DNA from: Protula sp. h YS-2021
Taxonomy: Eukaryota > Annelida > Polychaeta > Sabellida > Serpulidae
NCBI GenBank assembly: GCA_949752745.1
Contig: OX457028.1
Span: 7,458,922 to 7,522,921, forward strand
Direction: 5' to 3'
Length of the DNA stretch: 64,000 bases
The notes under the pieces were generated by a model, which saw nothing but the letters and a program-made list of their open reading frames with translations, had not been told where the DNA came from and did not search any database. This document shows, piece by piece, positions 58,916-64,000 of this stretch. Numbering within the stretch: position 1 is the first letter of the stretch; the number at the start of each line of letters is the position of its first letter. Made by a program: the position numbers and the translations under genes.

Positions 58916-59748
58916 TGCTTGGTGTCACCGTTGGTTTCCATGGTCGAGTTGTCAATACCGAAAGGTAGCAACCGTCGTAAGAGTGCGATTCTTGATCAAC
59001 AAAAATTATGACGTCACAGTTTATGTGCTAGTTATCCATTAAATGTCAATGCGGACAGATCCAGAAAATTGTCAGTGAGGGCTCTGTCCGTGCTCATAAT
59101 ATGTTAAGGTCGTATCCACGAACGAAGGAATCCACAAGAAAAAAAATAGATTCTACTCTATCCCGTGAAGAATTTCACACTCTTCTGGAGAAGAAGAAAA
59201 AAAAAAGAGCGGGCGATATGATTAATGTGACAGTCAAGAAATGATGAATGTATTTTTTGAGTAGTGGACTGTTAAAATTCTAGTGTATGCTCCGACATGC
59301 TGATTATATTCAACACCAACAGAGTGCGCCAGTGTTATTTTTGTTCACTGTAGTTTTAATAGGAGAACACTGTGATCTTGACAATGTGTTTAAAAACCTT
59401 ACAATTCTGCTGCTAGAAATATCCCCTTGCTAAACAGTGTTATTGAGTGTAAATGCATGATTATTGTGGTCTTGTCAGCGACATTATGTGTAAGTTTCCC
59501 GGCGTGTCCAGAAGGGAAAGGGTCGGGTAGGTCTGGCGGATACCCTGGAGAAACACATCAAAAACTCGATGGTGGCCAGGGGCCAGTGATTGCTGATGTA
59601 TGTACTAAGTGGGCCAGAGCTCCCGTACCCAGTGAGGGCAAGATTAAGGCTCCCTCCCACCTTCTCCCTCCCGCCTTCTCCCCCCCCCCCCCCCCCCCCC
59701 CCTTCGTATTCTGTGTGTTACGTATACGTGGCGTGTTTCAACTCTTGA

Positions 59749-59754
59749 AATAAA
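59749..59754 (+). terminator. Candidate poly(A) signal AATAAA, proximal
   Basis: AATAAA followed by the T/G-rich TGTTGTTCTTACATTT. It lies 2.7 kb beyond the PRKAR1 stop. Confidence 0.4.
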
Positions 59755-60724
59755 TGTTGTTCTTACATTTAAAAACCCCCGTCACTCTGCAGGTTGCAGT
59801 AATCACTGAGCAGTATACTCATCCGCTCGCCATGACGTCATTCCCGCGTGTGGTCATTTGGTGTCATCGGGAGCATGTATTAATTCAGACAAAAGATGTA
59901 GTGCAGCACTTGCCGTTGTTATTGCGTACCGTAATTGACGGTGTATAAGCGGCCGCTTATGCACCGTTTTTTTTTTCTTCTGCGTACAGAACACCCTGGT
60001 GCGGCTTACACACCGGAAATTACGGTTCTGTGAGCATGTACTGTTGACGTACTCGTAGGTACTTGATTTGCCGTATGCTTATAACTATTTCTTCGCCTGC
60101 CTCTCCGACATTTATTACAATTCTTGAGTCGTGCTTACGTGTCGTTCACAAGTTTGTCCGTTTCGCAGTTGTTGTGTTCATTTGTTTGTTGACATTTTGA
60201 ACTGATTAAACATTATCAGATTTGTAGTACGACTTCTCTGTGCTCGTATTTTAAGTGTGCAGAACGACCTTGCGAAAGACAATAGGCACCGACCTGTATC
60301 AGCGGCGTTGGGTAGAATCCCTTATTCTTTGGTAGAATTCTTTTTTCTTCGGTAGAATTGGTAAATATTTTGTGTGAAATCATCTGATCTACGATTTTTG
60401 CTTCCAGGTATATTTTTGAGATAGGAAACTGTAGAAGTTCAGATTTTTTGGCGAAGGGGGACGCTGCCGAAAGACATAAATTTTGTATATGTAACTTTAG
60501 AAGTTGTTATCGAGGCTAACTTGGCATTATATTTGTTATGCGTGTTGTTAAGCTGTTATTTGTTATGCCTGAATTATGTTATAAAATGTAGAGGAAGTTT
60601 TAGTTGCACTTGTGTACAGTGGACGCGCTGCCAAGCTGGAGTCGTATATGGGCTTATAAACTTTGTATTTTAAAAAATGTTTAACTAATTTAAGATTTAA
60701 TACATAAAGTTAAGTAACAAACAA

Positions 60725-60730
60725 AATAAA
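60725..60730 (+). terminator. Candidate poly(A) signal AATAAA, distal
   Basis: Perfect hexamer near the point where the convergent gene would end. Confidence 0.4.
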
Positions 60731-60757
60731 TAACACCCAAAAAATGGATGGTCTCTT

Positions 60758-60763
60758 TTTATT
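60758..60763 (-). terminator. Candidate poly(A) signal for the minus-strand gene
   Basis: TTTATT on + reads AATAAA on the minus strand, about 2.3 kb beyond the stop codon of the SDR42E1-like gene. Other candidates lie near 62226 and 62428. Confidence 0.4.
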
Positions 60764-63100
60764 AAGACGTATTCAGACACATAATCACCTCTTCGAGTCT
60801 TCCGTGACCAATTAATCAGCAAAATACACAAATCTTTCTTCGTTCAAAAGCGAAATTGGTCTAAAAAAAAAGATATTATCAACCAACAAACTGCATAATG
60901 CCAACACTATCGGCAGTCCACTGGTCAGATACGGACTACGGATTACAGTTTACTTGTTCTCCAAAACTCCTCCTTTTCTGGTCTTTCACACGATATTGCA
61001 CTCCATAAAAAAGGGGTCAAACTATAGCCGTTAATTTTTATCAAAATCAGAATAACTAGAAGTAATTACAAAAGCAACTACAGCAGCCTGGAAAGCGAAC
61101 ACAGGTATTTCGCCACGACTAGATCGGCTGATTCCGTAAATATCCGTAAAGAGGCTTACCAATGAGCAGCGGCATCCTCCACGCACCAAGAGATAATGTC
61201 TCAGTTACCAGCCCTGGTTACCCATTCTTGACCACCTGATAACGCGTGACGCTAAGATTACCCAGGACAGGGGGGTCAACAGTTTAATCCGAGATTTAAT
61301 CTGAGGTCAACTTTTACTGCCGTAGCTACCCAGCATTGCTGACTGCATAGGACATTGGTGAATACTATTACAACATGAAAAAATCTCCACAATACAATAC
61401 ACAAAAAATCCCAGCGCCAGTTTGACTTTCACGAATTGTCAGTAATTTGAATGACAAAGTACAACATACGCATTCACGGTCAACTTGCATTTTAAAATTC
61501 TAAAATTCACAAACTTTTCGAATCGCTGACGTGCGTTATCCTTTAAATAAATAAATAAATAAATAATAACTAGAGCAGCAGGTGCACACAAAGCATAAGA
61601 CTACAGGCTTATATCAAACACTTTCAATCGATTCCTATTTAATTGTTTTTGTGCATAAAAACAAATGTCTCCTCGACCAAACCCATAATTCCTCAATAAC
61701 TATTTTTCTTTTTACTGAAATAAAAGATCAATTTCTGCCAAACATAATCATAACTCATTGTCAAAAATTCAAAACTAACAAAAAATATGTATAGAAATGG
61801 CCACAAAAATGTTCCGAAAATTTGCAATATCAAATATATCATATTTTTATCATACTGTGTTCCTCACACCACCCAAAAATCGTGTCCCTCACCCATCTCT
61901 CCGGCGCCGATCTACTTCACAAATCCTACACAAATTTTCAAAAAAAAAAAAAGCAAGAGTGAAGCCAGAGGTGCACTGAGATTTTATGGCTTTGTCAGGA
62001 ATGTTATTTTCTCTACCGTGTTCTCAAACCCCTGCCAGAATCAACTAGCCCGATTTATAAGCATAAACATACAACTCGGGCTTTTAAACTTTCCCACATT
62101 CCAAGTCTGTTACAGCAGATGAAGACCCCATAATGCACCACAGCTTACACCGACCCCCCTAACTGATTCAGCTACAGCAAAATATGTCACACAATATTTT
62201 TACGCAATGACGTCTTACGTCTTTCTTTATTCATATACAAGTTAAAAGTTTGACCAAAAAACCCGTGTGATTTATCCAAGGAATAACTACATCAAGCTTT
62301 AAGTAGTTCGGACTTTCTGCTAACGAGATATTTCGCTTAACAACAGGTATTTGTTTATGTTATGACGTCACATGCCGTTATCGTCCGTTCTATTCCAAGG
62401 GCGTCGATGCGACTATCCGTTATCAAGTTTTTATTTTTTGCTCACAAGATACTGCTCAAAATATAAACACATTTTACGTGATGACGTCATATGCCATTTT
62501 TCGTTCGATTTACTCGCGACAAAATTTCAAAAAACCTATCGGACCTACCAGCCTTGGTCCCACCAAGTTTTAAACTGTCTCCGATGTTCAACGGCTGAGA
62601 AATTTTGCATACAACAATTTTTATGTAATGATGTTTCACGACCTACCAAAGAAAAAAAAAACAGATTAAGTTTGAAGTCAATCGGACTTCACGTTTTTCA
62701 GATGTTCTGCACAAAGAATTCTGTCCACAAAAGACCGACACAGACTGGAATTAAGTTGCTTTGACAAGATTTAACTGGCCTAAGTTGCAGATCACTGCAA
62801 GCCATTTGCGTCTCAGTTCAAATTCTTCAAATGGGTATCAACCAATCAGACTGCAGCATATACAGAAGTCGTGTAACAATGGCCTGTAGTCGCAAATCAA
62901 ACTAAATTACATTTCTGCAAGTATCAAGTTTCTTATAATAATCTCGCTACATTGACCCTGTTACTTAAAATAAAACGAGTGTAAACATTTTTATCAGCCC
63001 ATAAAATATTTTGCATGGTCAGCCTTAGAATTCACTGAAAAATACTGAATATAATCTTATGACTTCCTACTACATTGACATCCTACAGCTGTATTTTTGA
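60764..63100 (-). other. Probable 3' UTR of the SDR42E1-like gene
   Basis: A/T-rich, free of minisatellites apart from (AAAT)n at 61544-61565. No coding frame recognised. Extent as UTR is inferred from the distal poly(A) candidate only. Confidence 0.4.
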
Positions 63101-63346
63101 CTACCTGGCCACTGGCAAAAATGACATAATTAAAATTGCAAAAATCGCTCCTAAAGTGACGTCTTTTAAAAACTGTACAAATGTATAAGCCTTTGATTTG
63201 GGTTTGTCTCTATTTTTAGACCCATGTCCTTGGTCTAAAAACCACTGTATGACATCTTCCAGATCATTCTGTTTTTCGGGACAATAGCCCAGGTCGTTTC
63301 GAGCCCTGTCCAAGCTGAACCAGTGTGTTACTCCAGTTTTGAAACA
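63101..63346 (-). CDS. SDR42E1: Last coding exon of a SDR42E1-like short-chain dehydrogenase
   Basis: Read on the minus strand, the acceptor TTCATTGCAG precedes 81 codons and a TAG stop. The start CFKTGVTHWFSLDRARNDLG, then YCPEKQNDLEDVIQWFLDQG, matches the end of extended short-chain dehydrogenases of the 3-beta-HSD/SDR42E group: the THYFS-(K/R)A--ELGY motif, then the (E/D)--(E/Q)WF--(H/Q)GHG motif. The C terminus has a hydrophobic segment (TLGAIFAILIMSFLP), consistent with a membrane anchor. The NAD-binding fold and catalytic YxxxK exons would lie beyond 64000. The phase at the exon start is 0. Confidence 0.85.
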   Translation of the reverse strand, partial: CFKTGVTHWFSLDRARNDLGYCPEKQNDLEDVIQWFLDQGHGSKNRDKPKSKAYTFVQFLKDVTLGAIFAILIMSFLPVAR

Positions 63347-64000
63347 CTGCAATGAAATGATTATACTGGTAAAAAAAATTACATTCTGTACAATTCAGAA
63401 CGCAGAGTTCCAACTAGAAAAGAGAACCTATTTCTAAAATGCGAAATATTAAACTTGGCGAAAAAATAATATTTTTAAATCACTTCGCTTGTTTTTCCTT
63501 TGCAAGGCATTTTTTTTTCAGATTCCTAAATCTTCCCAAGAAACTTCTTTTTTTTTTTTGGGCAGTTAGAACCTTTCTGAAAAAAAGAAAGAAAAGAAAC
63601 AGATTTGCTACTTACTCTATGAAACGACACCCCCCCCCCCCCCCACACACACCCCCGACCCTCAACGAGAATCGTGCGTAACTGAAGCTGATAATTTATA
63701 TGAGCATTCAGTGTGCTAAAAATGACCATTCACGCATCGTTCTTATACAAGCATTTCACCATGCACAGCAGATTTAGCACATGAAAACAAAGCACAGATT
63801 GTTTATGTAATGCGGTGTGGATGTTGGCAGATCCAAGAGGCTTGTGCAAAATGCTGCTACAACCTCTACGCGATCTTTTCGTTCTTTTATTTCTTTTCTT
63901 TTTTTTTATATTCGTTTTGATCATGAAAATGAAAACGAAGGCGAAACAACAGGCAATGTGCATAACTTCAGATCAAGTATAAGCGAAGTTTGGCAGTCCT
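63347..64000. other. Intron of the SDR42E1-like gene
   Basis: T-, A- and C-runs (63503, 63550, 63631-63646). No further exon recognised. Confidence 0.5.

Larger units (their letters stand above)
57017..60745 (+). other. PRKAR1 3' flank, probable 3' UTR
   Basis: No further coding frame. It contains T-runs (57028-57075, 57235-57250), C-runs (57892-57906, 58319-58336, 59681-59702) and a pyrimidine tract at 58715-58915. AATAAA occurs at 59749-59754 and 60725-60730. Which is used cannot be told from sequence. Confidence 0.5.

Noticed and set aside
58557..59042. Pro/Ser-rich and Gly/Arg-rich frames
   Set aside because: Produced by a pyrimidine-rich tract and lacking any conserved feature.

Overview
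The window is a stretch of animal nuclear genome, most likely from a mollusc and plausibly a gastropod. It has split genes with GT-AG introns, micro- and minisatellites everywhere, relics of DNA transposons, and dispersed repeats of a type common in mollusc genomes (for example repeats rich in GACCTTGACC / GGTCAAGGTC, and short elements ending in AACGGGACKTTAAACACC-like tails). No tRNA, rRNA, CRISPR or prokaryote-type operon was seen.

Two genes can be supported. The main one, on the + strand, is the type I regulatory subunit of cAMP-dependent protein kinase (PRKAR1A-like). Eleven coding exons run from 25541 to 57016 and all splice junctions keep frame, giving 412 residues: a low-complexity N terminus, the RRRRGA pseudosubstrate inhibitor, and two cAMP-binding domains with complete phosphate-binding cassettes ([14 protein letters not shown] and [14 protein letters not shown]). 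The first coding exon seen here starts MGNKIRR and does not encode the usual docking/dimerization domain. The canonical 5' exons may therefore lie upstream of the window, with this exon serving an alternative isoform. The second gene, on the - strand, is represented only by its last coding exon (63101-63346), matching the C terminus of a SDR42E1-like short-chain dehydrogenase. The genes converge, with candidate poly(A) signals on opposite strands about 27 bp apart near 60.74 kb.

Layout: 1-3 kb, a 30-bp minisatellite split by a 390-bp hAT-type MITE; 3.4-3.75 kb, another minisatellite; a 200-bp assembly gap (4118-4317); 4.35-7.15 kb, a decayed hAT-like transposon; 8-14.6 kb, minisatellites, fold-backs and dispersed repeats; 14.6-22.45 kb, a large satellite array (139-bp monomer, about 56 copies, with higher-order repeats) lying between hairpin-bearing sequences, the right one resembling a Helitron 3' end; 22.7-25.5 kb, further repeats; 25.5-57.0 kb, the PRKAR1 gene, whose introns hold minisatellites, a 1.23-kb hAT element, SINE-like elements and a nearly perfect 1.69-kb tandem duplication; 57.0-60.75 kb, its 3' flank/UTR; 60.75-63.35 kb, 3' UTR and last exon of the SDR42E1-like gene.

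The most unusual points are: (1) a PKA RI isoform start that would replace the dimerization domain by a short Met-Gly-Asn-basic leader; (2) partial tandem duplications of PRKAR1 exons 7, 9 and 10 into the following introns, two of which copied the splice donor. The exon 10 copy would allow an in-frame insertion of 39 residues directly beside the second cAMP-binding cassette; (3) a satellite in which nearly every monomer carries opposed TGACCTTGACC / GGTCAAGGTCA arms, which are extended nuclear-receptor half-sites (ERR/NR5A type) and form a hairpin; (4) the great number of unrelated minisatellite families, several beginning just inside an intron.
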